Assembly: GCA_018400755.1 (NCBI GenBank)
Contig: JAGYLU010000001.1
Coordinates: 62,001 to 126,000, forward strand
Origin: Acholeplasmataceae bacterium
Lineage (GTDB): Bacteria > Bacillota_I > Bacilli_A > Acholeplasmatales > Acholeplasmataceae
Direction of reading: 5' to 3'
DNA: 64,000 nucleotides
Under the pieces are notes generated by a model. That model did no database searches. It worked only from the letters and a program-made list of their open reading frames with translations, and had not been told where the DNA came from. Shown here piece by piece: positions 11,911-21,737 of the stretch. Position numbers and translations under genes: made by a program. Positions within the stretch are counted from its first letter, which is position 1; the number at the start of each line of letters is the position of its first letter.

Positions 11911-12885
11911 TTAGTCCAGCGAACCCAAGGTTTTCTGTTTGAACGCGAAAAGGATCTGGTTGACCTCATAGAGATCGTATGTGCGATGGAGGATCATGTA
12001 CCTGATGATCAGGTCGAATTTGGAACTGCTCGAAAGGGCATAACCCGCCCTGGCAATGAAGGTTATGGTGTCTTCCAAACTGAGTTCAAGGGCGAGAGCA
12101 AAGGCAATCGCGGTCCGTTTGCTTGGCTGATAGTCAAGATTGCTTTTCATCTTTGAAAACAGTTTGCGATCGATATTGGCTTTCTTGTATACCGTGACAT
12201 CATCGAGACCCAATCTGTCGATGTGGTCAAAAAGACTTTCTACAAACCCTTGGTCAGGATCAAACATATCCTCGTCAAACATCTCACGCTCGACCAGGCG
12301 TGAGGGTTGCTTGTCAAACATATCGGCAACCGGCAGAATCTCGGAATCATTGTCAAAGGTGTCTTCGTCTTCAAGGTATGACCTGACACGATCGAAAAAT
12401 GTCAAAGACGCCTGATAAGCTTTCTCATCATAGACAATCAGATAAACGTCCATCTCATCATCTTCAAGAAATGTTTTGATCGCTTTGATGGCAATCTTAA
12501 GCGCAAGCCCTTTTGGAAACCCTAGGTTTCCAGAAGTGATCAACGGAATAGCAATCGTTGAGATCTGGTTTTTTCGAGCCAATCCAAGGACATTCATGTA
12601 TGTCTCATAGAGGCGGATCTCTTCTTGATGACTGCCATCGACATAGACCGGGGCGACGACATGGATGACCCAGGTCGCTTTGAGGTTGTATCCTTGGGTG
12701 ATCACCGGCTCACTGATGTTCAACTGTCCAAATGCTTTGCGGGCGGAAAAAAGCAACGGACCAGCCGCATCGTTGATCTTCTTTTCAACACCTTGTCCAA
12801 TCGATGGGGTTTGTCCGGTTGAATTGACAACGGCATGGACATCCATGACCGTCACATCATGTCGTTGAATGTCAAATGGCATCAC
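11911..12885 (-). CDS. Macro-domain protein with C-terminal helical domain
   Basis: Residues ~1-170 form a macro (Appr-1''-p/ADP-ribose binding) domain: VNSTGQTPSIGQGVEKKI corresponds to the ligand loop, and IAIPLITSGNLGFPKGLALKIA is the second phosphate-binding loop. An acidic linker (~175-225) leads to a C-terminal ~90-residue helical domain (YKKANIDRKLFSKMKSN, then TAIAFALALELSLEDT) resembling a DNA/RNA-binding or signalling helix bundle found with macro domains in Firmicutes. Likely role is reading or removing ADP-ribose marks or related nucleotides. The ORF opens with GTG 12885; ATG 12882 with GAGGAG upstream is equally good. It is transcribed away from addB, so the 110-bp gap holds divergent promoters. 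Confidence 0.8.
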   Translation of the reverse strand: MMPFDIQRHDVTVMDVHAVVNSTGQTPSIGQGVEKKINDAAGPLLFSARKAFGQLNISEPVITQGYNLKATWVIHVVAPVYVDGSHQEEIRLYETYMNVLGLARKNQISTIAIPLITSGNLGFPKGLALKIAIKAIKTFLEDDEMDVYLIVYDEKAYQASLTFFDRVRSYLEDEDTFDNDSEILPVADMFDKQPSRLVEREMFDEDMFDPDQGFVESLFDHIDRLGLDDVTVYKKANIDRKLFSKMKSNLDYQPSKRTAIAFALALELSLEDTITFIARAGYALSSSSKFDLIIRYMILHRTYDLYEVNQILFAFKQKTLGSLD

Positions 12886-12967
12886 GCATCTCCTCGCTTG
12901 TTCTTCGCCTTCATTCTATCATATAAGGTCTCTCCTTGGAACAATGACCGATCCGGTGCCTTTATGC

Positions 12968-12973
12968 TATAAT
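12968..12973 (+). promoter_or_regulatory. Extended -10 promoter for addBA
   Basis: TGCTATAAT at 12965-12973 is an extended -10 element 25 bases before the addB ATG at 12999. The -35 region is weak, which suits an extended -10 promoter. An AGGGGGA ribosome site at 12987-12993 follows. Confidence 0.6.
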
Positions 12974-12998
12974 GAGCCTAACCAACAGGGGGACCCTT

Positions 12999-15476
12999 AT
13001 GACATCAATCCTCACCAAACTGAATCAACTCGGACGGGTGGTCGTGATCTCTCCACCCGACATCAAAGTCGGACTGTTGAAAGCTGTCACAAACGCAAAA
13101 CTCATCCCTGATGTGCTTTGGCTCTCAAGGGAGACATTCATCACCTTGATGACTTATGAGGAAGCACCATTGACGTTGGCCAAAGCTGCGAGACATCTCA
13201 ATGTGATCCCAGCAATTGCCGATGACATGATCTCTTTTTTGCCTCTGATTGATCTTGAAAAGACCTATGATTCACCCAGACTAGATGTCTTGAGAGCATT
13301 GAAGAAAGATCTTTTTGATCTTGGTGCGTTAATCTTGAATCCAACCACCAAGGACCGTCTTAAAAATGATCCCATCATGGTTCTGGGTTATAAAGCAATC
13401 GACCGGTTTTTCCTTGGACTTCTGGAGACCTTGAAAGACACCCATCAGATCATTTGGCCTCTGGATGAACCCATCAAGACAAGTGCCATCACCCTAGATG
13501 TCTATCCGAATGACATCGATGAAATCATTGGTTTGGCTCACGCCATCGCGGATTTGCATCATCACGGTGTCTCTTTTGACCACATCAAGGTCCACTCGAC
13601 CAACCCCGAAGACCACCCCCTGATCAGGCTCATCTTCAACCGTTTCAACCTGATTGCCAATATCAGACATGGCCACAACCTGGCCTCACTTCCCATGGCA
13701 AAGACCCTATTTGACCATGTCTGGATCGGTCAGACCATCGCGGATGACATCCAGACCGTCCATGAGAGATTAAGCACGCTTGCCAAACAGTCGGCGGATA
13801 AGGCATCAATCGCATCTCGTTGTCTGGATGTGATCGCTAAGTACGCTGAGATGCCGGGTCGTCTTGATGACTATCACGAAGTCATCACCTATGAGATGTC
13901 AAAAACAACCATCCAGATGCCCATGTATGACCAAGGCATCCTGATCACCGATCTCCTAACGGCTGATCTCAGGCAAGAGGATCATCTCTTCATCATCAAA
14001 GCCAATGCCGGTATTTTGCCAAAGGTACACCAAAACAACGCTTATCTCGACGACAATGACAAAAAAATCCTTGGTGTTGAGTGTTCTTTCGAAGAGAACC
14101 GTTTGGAGAAAACAAGGTTGCTCGGTCTCATCCACACCTATGATCATATCCACCTTTCATATTCTGAGATGAACCAGTCCGATGAGCTTTATCCCTCTTT
14201 CCTCATCGAAGACATCCAAAGACCTATCACCAAAACAGTCAGAACCGGATCGGGTCACACCCCCTACTCCAGGTCTCAGGATCTGCTCACCTTATCTAAA
14301 GCCATCGATGACCACACTTCCTACGGCGTCTCATCACCAGTACTGAAACAGCTTTACGGTGCGCTTTACAAACATCTTCCAAAACCTTATGACAATGCCT
14401 TCTCACCCTTGAGCGAGCAAACGACCAATGCGCTTCTCAATCCGATCAAGACCCTTTCCTATTCGACTTTGAACACCTACTTCGAGTGTCCTTTCAAATT
14501 TCTGATGGCCCACCTATTAAAGCTCGATCCCTATGATGGTGAAAGCCTTCCCTTAAGCCTTGGAAACCTGTTTCACGATGTCTTAAAGGATATCACTGAT
14601 CTTCCTGATGCTGAAGAAGACCTCAAAGACGATCTCGAAGGACGTCTGTCTCAGTTTATCAACTCAAAACCAGATGACATCTCCGCTCATGATGTGTTCT
14701 ATCTGAACCATGCCTTGACGCAGCTCAAGGAAGTCATTCTTTGGATCAAAGCCATCGATCAGGCTTCCGCCTTTGATGTCTCAACCACAGAAGCGCGTGT
14801 CGAGCTCTCATTACCTGGAAAGCACATCACAACTTTGGTCGGAAAAATCGACAAGATCAAATCAACCAATCCTACCACCAATACGTTCTATGTTGTTGAC
14901 TATAAGACTGGTCGGGCGGCATACCCCCTAGACTACATCACCTCAGGCCTCTATGCCCAATTGATGTTCTACCTCTTGTTCTTGTCAAGAACACATGACC
15001 ATCCGACATTTTTAGGCTTCTATTACCAAAACGTCCATACCGGCGTCTTGAAAGCTGAAGCCGGTGTGTCCTATCAGGATCTGTTGCGCAAAGCATGGCG
15101 GCTCGATGGTTATACCATCAATAACGATTTTGCCCAAATGATCGACTCTGATGCCATGGCCAGAAACACCTTTGCCCATTACCGGATCAAAAAGGATGGC
15201 ACCCCTGACAAACGGTCTTGGACATACGATCATGACCAACTCATCAAAGTCATCAACGCCTTTGAGTCCTTGATCCATGAGACCATCGAAAAAATCGAAT
15301 CCGGTGACTTTCCTGTCCAGCCAAAGATGCTTGGCGGCAAGTTTTCAGATCGTCCGGGATGTCGGTTCTGCAGTTTCAAGGATATCTGTTTCATGCGGAT
15401 TGACGATGTCCAAAATGCCCCCAAAGACAACCCCTTGAAAGTCAGTGAAAGCGAGGACACCGATGATGTTGCCTGA
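12999..15476 (+). CDS. addB: ATP-dependent nuclease subunit B (AddB-like)
   Basis: Partner of AddA in double-strand break end resection before RecA loading. The C-terminal half holds a RecB-type nuclease: STLNTYFECPFKF with Cys497, VVDYKTG with Asp634/Lys636, and GCRFCSFKDIC with Cys788, Cys791 and Cys797. The four cysteines match the AddB iron-sulfur cluster that staples the nuclease domain. About 825 residues is clearly shorter than the ~1150 of B. subtilis AddB, and the N-terminus shows no Walker A. ATG 12999 is chosen over an upstream ATG at 12972 because the ribosome site and promoter sit between them. It overlaps addA by a few bases, indicating translational coupling. Confidence 0.9.
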   Translation: MTSILTKLNQLGRVVVISPPDIKVGLLKAVTNAKLIPDVLWLSRETFITLMTYEEAPLTLAKAARHLNVIPAIADDMISFLPLIDLEKTYDSPRLDVLRALKKDLFDLGALILNPTTKDRLKNDPIMVLGYKAIDRFFLGLLETLKDTHQIIWPLDEPIKTSAITLDVYPNDIDEIIGLAHAIADLHHHGVSFDHIKVHSTNPEDHPLIRLIFNRFNLIANIRHGHNLASLPMAKTLFDHVWIGQTIADDIQTVHERLSTLAKQSADKASIASRCLDVIAKYAEMPGRLDDYHEVITYEMSKTTIQMPMYDQGILITDLLTADLRQEDHLFIIKANAGILPKVHQNNAYLDDNDKKILGVECSFEENRLEKTRLLGLIHTYDHIHLSYSEMNQSDELYPSFLIEDIQRPITKTVRTGSGHTPYSRSQDLLTLSKAIDDHTSYGVSSPVLKQLYGALYKHLPKPYDNAFSPLSEQTTNALLNPIKTLSYSTLNTYFECPFKFLMAHLLKLDPYDGESLPLSLGNLFHDVLKDITDLPDAEEDLKDDLEGRLSQFINSKPDDISAHDVFYLNHALTQLKEVILWIKAIDQASAFDVSTTEARVELSLPGKHITTLVGKIDKIKSTNPTTNTFYVVDYKTGRAAYPLDYITSGLYAQLMFYLLFLSRTHDHPTFLGFYYQNVHTGVLKAEAGVSYQDLLRKAWRLDGYTINNDFAQMIDSDAMARNTFAHYRIKKDGTPDKRSWTYDHDQLIKVINAFESLIHETIEKIESGDFPVQPKMLGGKFSDRPGCRFCSFKDICFMRIDDVQNAPKDNPLKVSESEDTDDVA

Positions 15477-18400
15477 AAAGCCAAAGAACAGTCATTTCAC
15501 TGATGAGCAGTGGCAAGCCATCCATCTCGAGAGTTCCGACATCATTGTCAGTGCCGGAGCCGGGAGCGGCAAGACCTCGGTCCTGACCGAACGTGTCATC
15601 CATCACCTGCTCAAAGGACACCCCATCACCTCCTTGTTGATCCTTACCTTCACGAAGGCCGCGGCCCTGGAGATGAAAGTCCGGATCCGCAAGGCCCTCA
15701 AAAAAGAAATCGAAAACGGTCAGACGATTCTAAAAGACGAACTTGAGCGTCTTGATGCCGCGCATATCAACACCTTTGATGGCTACTGTCTCTATCTGGT
15801 CAAGACATACAACAGTGTTTTAGGCATCTCAAAACAGATTGAGATCGGTGATCCAATCATCTTTGATATCGCCAAATCAACAATCATGGAAGATCTCTTT
15901 GACCGTCGTTTCAAAGACCATGACCCTGATTTCGAGGCTTATCTGAAGACATACACGACCAAGAACAGCAAACTTCTGGCCGAGCAGGTCACCGTCTTGA
16001 ATGACCTCTTGATGAAAGAGAATCTGGGTGACGGGTTCTTTTCGACCTATTCAGACACCTATGAGACCGAAGACTATCTTGAGATGGTCCTAAACGACCA
16101 GTCAGATGAACTGAATAGGCTTCAGATAGCGCTTAACAAAGCGCTTCTTGAGATGATGGATGCAGACACTGAATCACCCGAGGCGAAGACCACAAAAGAC
16201 CTTTGGATGACTCTCGTTGGAGCCCATAGCAAGGCTCTCTCCTATGATGACTTCCATGAGGCCATCTCAAAGAAGACAAGTCTCACATTTGCAAGAAAGA
16301 TACTCGACTCAGACAAAGAGATTCTGAAACCTTACCGAGAACGGATCAAAGCGACCCTTGAAGCCATGGAACAGATCTGCTATCAGTCAAAGGAAGACAA
16401 TGCCCGGGCCTTAAGATCCATCAGACCACACATCCACACCCTTCTTGATCTCACCAAGTCTTTCCGTGATCAATACCGCCGCTATCAGGATCAACATCAC
16501 ATCTATGATTTTCAGACCATCCAGATGCTTTCAATCAAGATTCTCAAGGAACACCCATCGATCCAAAAAGAGGTCAAGGCATCATTTCATGAGATTCTCG
16601 TCGACGAATACCAAGATACCAGCACCCTTCAAAACGATCTGATCGATGCCATCTCAAACAACAATGTCTTCATGGTCGGAGACATCAAACAATCGATCTA
16701 TGGGTTTCGGGACGCTGTCCCCAAACTGTTTCTAGACAAGTACCATGCCTATGAAAGACATGATCATCCTGGCACCAAGATTGACCTCACGAAGAATTTC
16801 AGATCACGCAAAAGCATCATCGATGGTCTGAACGCTTTGTTTTCTGTCACCATGGACACCCATGTCGGTGGTGTCACTTATGACGACAGCCAAGCGCTCT
16901 CCTACGGAAACAAAGCCTATGACGTCCACGCTCTCTCAGATGCCCAATATGGCCTATCGCTCTACCGTATCAATGATCCAGACATCCTCGGACAACACCA
17001 GATGCACATGAAGACCACCGGTGGCAGTTTGCGTGAGCTCAGATCGGAAGACATGCATGCTCAAGTGATCGCCCATGACATCCTGACCAAGATCAATCAA
17101 GGATTCATGGTCTTTGATAAGGACCTTGGAGAACTGAGACCGTGTCAATTTGATGACTTTGTCATCCTCGTTGATCGCAAAAAAGAGTTCACCAACTACA
17201 AGAACATCTTTGAAAGCCATCAAATTCCTCTCTATCCCCACAGCGATCGTCCTTTTATTGAAAATGATGACATCATGGTGATGAAGAGTCTGCTTCAACT
17301 CCTTGAATGCTACATGGACCAAACGTATGCCAACATCCACTTCAGGCATGCCTTCGCCAGTCTCTTCAGATCGTTTCTCTTCAATCTTGAAGATGAGGTC
17401 ATCGTCAAAGCCCTTCTAAAGATCCATACCAAGCGGCTTGACGTGATCCATGATGCCAAAGCCTTTGATCATCCGGTGATTGATCGGGCACTTGATACCT
17501 TGAAAGCCATCGCCAAGGACGCAGCGACAGAACCCATTGACCGGATCATGACCCGTCTTGTCCTGGCGTTTGACATCATTGAGCGGGCCATCGCTCTCGG
17601 TCAGACCGAGGCTGTCGAACAACGTATCCTCTATCTCATCAAAAAAGCCGCCAGCTTATCACATCTGAATTATCATCTGTCTGATCTCTTGGACTATTTC
17701 GATCACATCATCGATCACAATCTCGACATCGAATACAGTGGTGGCTCAAAACTCCAAAAAGGCATGTGCAACATCATGACCATCCATAAGTCCAAAGGGC
17801 TTGAGTTTCCGGTGGTCTACTATCCGATGCTCTTCTTGAAATGGCATAAGAACAAAAGTCAGAACATCTACTTCGACAGACGCTATGGGATCATCATCAA
17901 AGCCTTCGAAGAAGGTCTTGTCGATACCTCACCTAAGCATCTGATGCATCTCAAAGCGCACCGTGAACACGTTTCCGAACACTTGAGATTGCTTTATGTC
18001 GCGCTCACAAGAGCACGCGAGATGGCGATTGTGATTCTTTCATCCCCTGAAGAAGGCCGGATCAGCCACGCTATAAGACATGATGTCCTTGACCTCGAAC
18101 AAAGAGAGTCCTATGCCTGTTTCCAAGACATCCTTGACTCCGTCTTTGGAAACATCAACGCCCATCATCAGACCATACCTTATGACCCTCAGATCTTCAA
18201 CACCAACCATATGACGACTCAAAAGAAGATCGTATTGCCAGACCATGACAGCGGATCACTTAGCTATCATGAGCTCAAAGCCTTTGAAAAAGTGACCAAG
18301 ACCGCCCGTTACAGCGCATCCGGACTGACACGTTTGTCAGCACATGATCTGAAGATGATGAGGCTTGGCACGAGACTTCACCACATCCTTGAGCTGATCG

Positions 18401-18780
18401 ATTTCAAACAAGACGTCACCGAAGAAATCCATCGCTACGCATCCTCTTTTGAAGAAGCATCCATGTTGATGCCGATTGTCTCTTGGCCAATGATCGCTCA
18501 CGCCCAATCCGGAAAAGTCTATAAGGAATTCGAGTTCGCAACCCAAGAAGGCGATACGTTCAAACACGGGGTCATTGACCTCTTGATTGAAACCGAAGAC
18601 ACCTTCTATCTCATTGATTACAAACTACATGAGACCGATAAAGACAGTTATATGAAGCAAGTCCGCGGATACATGGGCTACATCGCGTCACTTTCTGATA
18701 AACACGTCAAAGGCTATCTTTACTCGATATTGAAGCAAGATCTGATCGAAGTCATGATGACATCATCTTCCTCTGACTGA
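15463..18780 (+). CDS. addA: ATP-dependent helicase/nuclease subunit A (AddA)
   Basis: UvrD/Rep-type superfamily 1 helicase with a C-terminal nuclease, the motor of the AddAB DNA end-processing complex. Motifs in order: Walker A SAGAGSGKT (~residues 30-38), Walker B LVDEYQDTS, motif III MVGDIKQSIYGFR, motif V TIHKSKGLEFPVVY, motif VI LLYVALTRAR, and nuclease signature GVIDLLIE...LIDYK near residue 1050. About 1105 residues, somewhat shorter than the ~1230 of B. subtilis. Start ATG 15463 (or 15466) lies inside the end of addB with GAGGAC upstream; the ORF could open further 5' but that overlaps addB more. The gene is intact and ends just before a bidirectional hairpin terminator. Confidence 0.95.
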   Translation: MMLPEKPKNSHFTDEQWQAIHLESSDIIVSAGAGSGKTSVLTERVIHHLLKGHPITSLLILTFTKAAALEMKVRIRKALKKEIENGQTILKDELERLDAAHINTFDGYCLYLVKTYNSVLGISKQIEIGDPIIFDIAKSTIMEDLFDRRFKDHDPDFEAYLKTYTTKNSKLLAEQVTVLNDLLMKENLGDGFFSTYSDTYETEDYLEMVLNDQSDELNRLQIALNKALLEMMDADTESPEAKTTKDLWMTLVGAHSKALSYDDFHEAISKKTSLTFARKILDSDKEILKPYRERIKATLEAMEQICYQSKEDNARALRSIRPHIHTLLDLTKSFRDQYRRYQDQHHIYDFQTIQMLSIKILKEHPSIQKEVKASFHEILVDEYQDTSTLQNDLIDAISNNNVFMVGDIKQSIYGFRDAVPKLFLDKYHAYERHDHPGTKIDLTKNFRSRKSIIDGLNALFSVTMDTHVGGVTYDDSQALSYGNKAYDVHALSDAQYGLSLYRINDPDILGQHQMHMKTTGGSLRELRSEDMHAQVIAHDILTKINQGFMVFDKDLGELRPCQFDDFVILVDRKKEFTNYKNIFESHQIPLYPHSDRPFIENDDIMVMKSLLQLLECYMDQTYANIHFRHAFASLFRSFLFNLEDEVIVKALLKIHTKRLDVIHDAKAFDHPVIDRALDTLKAIAKDAATEPIDRIMTRLVLAFDIIERAIALGQTEAVEQRILYLIKKAASLSHLNYHLSDLLDYFDHIIDHNLDIEYSGGSKLQKGMCNIMTIHKSKGLEFPVVYYPMLFLKWHKNKSQNIYFDRRYGIIIKAFEEGLVDTSPKHLMHLKAHREHVSEHLRLLYVALTRAREMAIVILSSPEEGRISHAIRHDVLDLEQRESYACFQDILDSVFGNINAHHQTIPYDPQIFNTNHMTTQKKIVLPDHDSGSLSYHELKAFEKVTKTARYSASGLTRLSAHDLKMMRLGTRLHHILELIDFKQDVTEEIHRYASSFEEASMLMPIVSWPMIAHAQSGKVYKEFEFATQEGDTFKHGVIDLLIETEDTFYLIDYKLHETDKDSYMKQVRGYMGYIASLSDKHVKGYLYSILKQDLIEVMMTSSSSD

Positions 18781-18791
18781 TCACATATGAA

Positions 18792-18825
18792 AACCCCAGA
18801 CACAGAATCACTGATGTCTGGGGTT
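18792..18825. terminator. Bidirectional terminator between addA and the lipoprotein gene
   Basis: An 11-bp perfect stem (AACCCCAGACA with TGTCTGGGGTT) and 12-base loop lie between convergent genes. On the minus strand the stem is followed by TTTTC; on the plus strand by ATTTGTG. It can serve both addA and the 893-codon lipoprotein gene. Confidence 0.85.
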
Positions 18826-18852
18826 ATTTGTGTGAAGCACCTCACTTTGTGT

Positions 18853-21534
18853 TCAGGTGCCTAGTTCAAATGATACCGTCGTCCCGACCGGTCGGTGACT
18901 CAGATACATGACAACGATATAGTAAGTCCCGGCATCCAAGGTCACGCTGGTTGTGTCATAGGTCTGCTTCACAAGCGCATCCGTTGTTCGATATATTGAA
19001 ACAAACGTCGAGGTGCTTAGATTGATTGAAAGCGTTGTAGTCTGATCAATGACCACTTTGACAATCTCAAAATCATCCGCGTACTCTTTCTCAAAGACAT
19101 AAACCTCATCAAGTGCGATTTCGAAGACATTGTTGGGATCATAGGACACATCGTCTTCTAGGACAATGGGATCAATCACATATGTGACAGCAATCTCCTT
19201 GGTTGCGATGCGTTTCTCTTCATTGACTCCAAACCGAATCTCATAGGTCCCCGGATCGAGACAATAGACTTGGTCATGGGTGTGATAAATGAAGGTCAGA
19301 TGATTCCCGAAATCGTCATAGAGATGGTAAAAATTGACATCAGTCAGTTGATCAATGAAGACAAAGGTCTTCTGATCAAGGGTGAACCGAAGGGTCTTTT
19401 CAAAGCCGGGATAATGACGATATGCGTTCATATACGCATCCGAGTTCATGAGATACTGGCTCATATCCGACACCGTCTCAGGTTCAATCAAGACCAACGT
19501 TTCCGGATCGATCGAAGACCATGTGCCTTTGATCTTCATGCTTGTCAGCATGGATCCCAACACACGAAGCTCATATGAGCCTTCGGGAAGAAAGATCTCA
19601 CGTTGGTCTATGACACTGAAACTGATATAGAGTTCCTTTGATGTCTTCTCTTCATCATAGACGTATACTTGCATCGACTTACCGTTTGTCGGAAGAACCA
19701 TGAACACATCAAGTTCCACTGCAAAGGTCATCACACCAGCTTCCGGCACATCAAACTGATACTTGATCTCAGTATCAGGCGTCGCAACAACAAAGTCTTC
19801 TGGAAAAACCTCCAAAAGCGTCGCGCTTTGATCAGGTGCGCTTCCATATGTCTCAACGTCAAACGTCACTTCCGTAGGGTCAAATGCCCTGAACAAGACC
19901 TTGTTCTCCCCTGGAGATAACGGAATATAGATGGCTTCTTCAGTCACCGCGAGATAATATGTGACAAAATCGCCATCATGGCCGGAGACATATATCAGTC
20001 CATCATAAGGAGATTGCGGGGTCAGTTTCAGAATACCGCCCTCCGGGGCGTCAAACGAGGCAAGCACCAGATCATCTTGACCTTCGATCACCAAATGATA
20101 TGTATCCTCTTCGATCACCTCAGGATTCAAAGGATCAATCAGTGTGTCATAGATCTCATGAAGAGGCACAAACTGAAGGTCGTATAGGAAATCCATGTCA
20201 TATGGCGATGAGACTTCGAGGATATAAATGCCTCCTTGAATGTCATAAATATGGTCGAATCCATCAATCAGACCGTATGTTGGTGAGGGCATCAGACTGA
20301 CCCGGTTTCCGTTCTCATCGTATAAGACCAAATCGATCAGAGGCTGATCCGCAATCGCATAGGTGCCCTCTTCAAGCATGATGGCGTAGTAGTTTGGATA
20401 TCCGCTATTGTAAACTTGGCTTCCGAGAGGACTTGTGATGTTTGTCAACTCGTCGATCAGCGCTGGGTTCTGAGGCGGCATCTTCAGGTATCCCACAAGA
20501 TCGAGATGCTCTGCCACCCCATAATCATAGAGCGTTGTGATGTCAACCGTCTGGTCACCGCTAACAATGGTCGTCTTCACACTGATGCTGTGATCACCAA
20601 GGATATCGAAACGCATCTCAATCGTGGTCGATCCAAAAAACTGCAAAATCTCGTTTGCGAGATCCTCGTCTTCGACAAGAAAGTGAATCATGTCAGTCAG
20701 GAGAGCTGTCACCACATAGGTATCTTCTTGAAGCTCATAAAGCCAATCCGGTTCAAAATCATCCAAGCCAAAGTCCAAGGACAACTGAAGTGGTGCGGTT
20801 TCAAAGACATCAGCCAAACGGAAATAGTCGATCCCTTCAAACTGGGAAAGTCCAACCATCACATAGATGCCCTCGACTTCCTCGATGATCAGTCCCTCAA
20901 ATCCGAAAACAACACTGGCATAATAGAAGGCCTCCTGGTCGAACACGTTTATCATGGTGGTCGTTTCTGTGATTGTGTCTTTGGAGAGCACGAGTGTTGT
21001 GTTGGTCGTGAGTCGAATGTGATTGGAGACGACCGGAAGCATCGCTTCCTTGAATTGATCCATCGTCAATGGCACACCGCCATCATCGTCAATAGGCTCA
21101 TCAATATACTCATGAAATGTGTTGGTGTTGATGGTTCCGCTGATATCGGTGATGAACACATCGACAAGCGTTGCGAGTCCCGAATATGTGACTTCGATGA
21201 TGTGGTCTGAAGATCCGTTCATCGTTGTCTCATGCTCATCATAGGATATGGTCTCTTCAATGATGTTCACGACTTTCTTGATTTTGAAGGCGATCAGCAC
21301 ATCCGATGCCTCTGAATCCTCAAGAAGTGAAAACGTGATTTTCACTCGTTTGTCAACAGTCGCCATCGGAAGATGCTCATACTCAAACGCGACAAAGGTA
21401 TCGAGTCTCTCCATATCAAGTTGATAGCTGTAATCATAGGTGACAGGCAAGATGGGATCATCATCCTCAATCTCATCACACGAAACCAAGAGTAAAACGA
21501 AAAACATCAAAACAAACATCCACTGTTTTCTCAT
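18853..21534 (-). CDS. Large surface lipoprotein of unknown function
   Basis: An 893-residue protein with a lipoprotein signal: MRKQWMFVLMFFVLLLVSC, Cys19 in lipobox LVSC, followed by acidic DEIEDDD. The mature part is rich in acidic and beta-forming residues and appears built of several Ig- or PPC-like beta domains. Several segments show the pattern aromatic...GTY...VV, as in ILEV, YEIRF and TYYIVVMYL. No catalytic motif was seen. A GAAAGGATT ribosome site precedes the ATG. It stands alone on the minus strand, ending at the shared terminator. Probably a membrane-anchored, outward-facing binding or structural protein; function not inferred further. Confidence 0.75.
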   Translation of the reverse strand: MRKQWMFVLMFFVLLLVSCDEIEDDDPILPVTYDYSYQLDMERLDTFVAFEYEHLPMATVDKRVKITFSLLEDSEASDVLIAFKIKKVVNIIEETISYDEHETTMNGSSDHIIEVTYSGLATLVDVFITDISGTINTNTFHEYIDEPIDDDGGVPLTMDQFKEAMLPVVSNHIRLTTNTTLVLSKDTITETTTMINVFDQEAFYYASVVFGFEGLIIEEVEGIYVMVGLSQFEGIDYFRLADVFETAPLQLSLDFGLDDFEPDWLYELQEDTYVVTALLTDMIHFLVEDEDLANEILQFFGSTTIEMRFDILGDHSISVKTTIVSGDQTVDITTLYDYGVAEHLDLVGYLKMPPQNPALIDELTNITSPLGSQVYNSGYPNYYAIMLEEGTYAIADQPLIDLVLYDENGNRVSLMPSPTYGLIDGFDHIYDIQGGIYILEVSSPYDMDFLYDLQFVPLHEIYDTLIDPLNPEVIEEDTYHLVIEGQDDLVLASFDAPEGGILKLTPQSPYDGLIYVSGHDGDFVTYYLAVTEEAIYIPLSPGENKVLFRAFDPTEVTFDVETYGSAPDQSATLLEVFPEDFVVATPDTEIKYQFDVPEAGVMTFAVELDVFMVLPTNGKSMQVYVYDEEKTSKELYISFSVIDQREIFLPEGSYELRVLGSMLTSMKIKGTWSSIDPETLVLIEPETVSDMSQYLMNSDAYMNAYRHYPGFEKTLRFTLDQKTFVFIDQLTDVNFYHLYDDFGNHLTFIYHTHDQVYCLDPGTYEIRFGVNEEKRIATKEIAVTYVIDPIVLEDDVSYDPNNVFEIALDEVYVFEKEYADDFEIVKVVIDQTTTLSINLSTSTFVSIYRTTDALVKQTYDTTSVTLDAGTYYIVVMYLSHRPVGTTVSFELGT

Positions 21535-21737
21535 GCTGCCAATCCTTTCATAATGTGGTATATGTCACCTGCTGACATTGACACAAACACGACTTGCTTC
21601 CACTTAACAATCATCGTCTGTTGACAAACTGATGACCTAAAGGTTAAAAGGATGAGCAATCGTGTCGCTTCATGTCCAAAACAACAAAGCAAATGGCAAA
21701 AAAGTCTTCTTGATCAATCAGGTGAATCACTTCTTTC

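Noticed and set aside
20416-21210. 264-codon plus-strand ORF inside the large lipoprotein gene
   Set aside because: It lies antisense to an intact 893-codon gene with a lipoprotein signal, has an odd residue composition and no ribosome site or motif.
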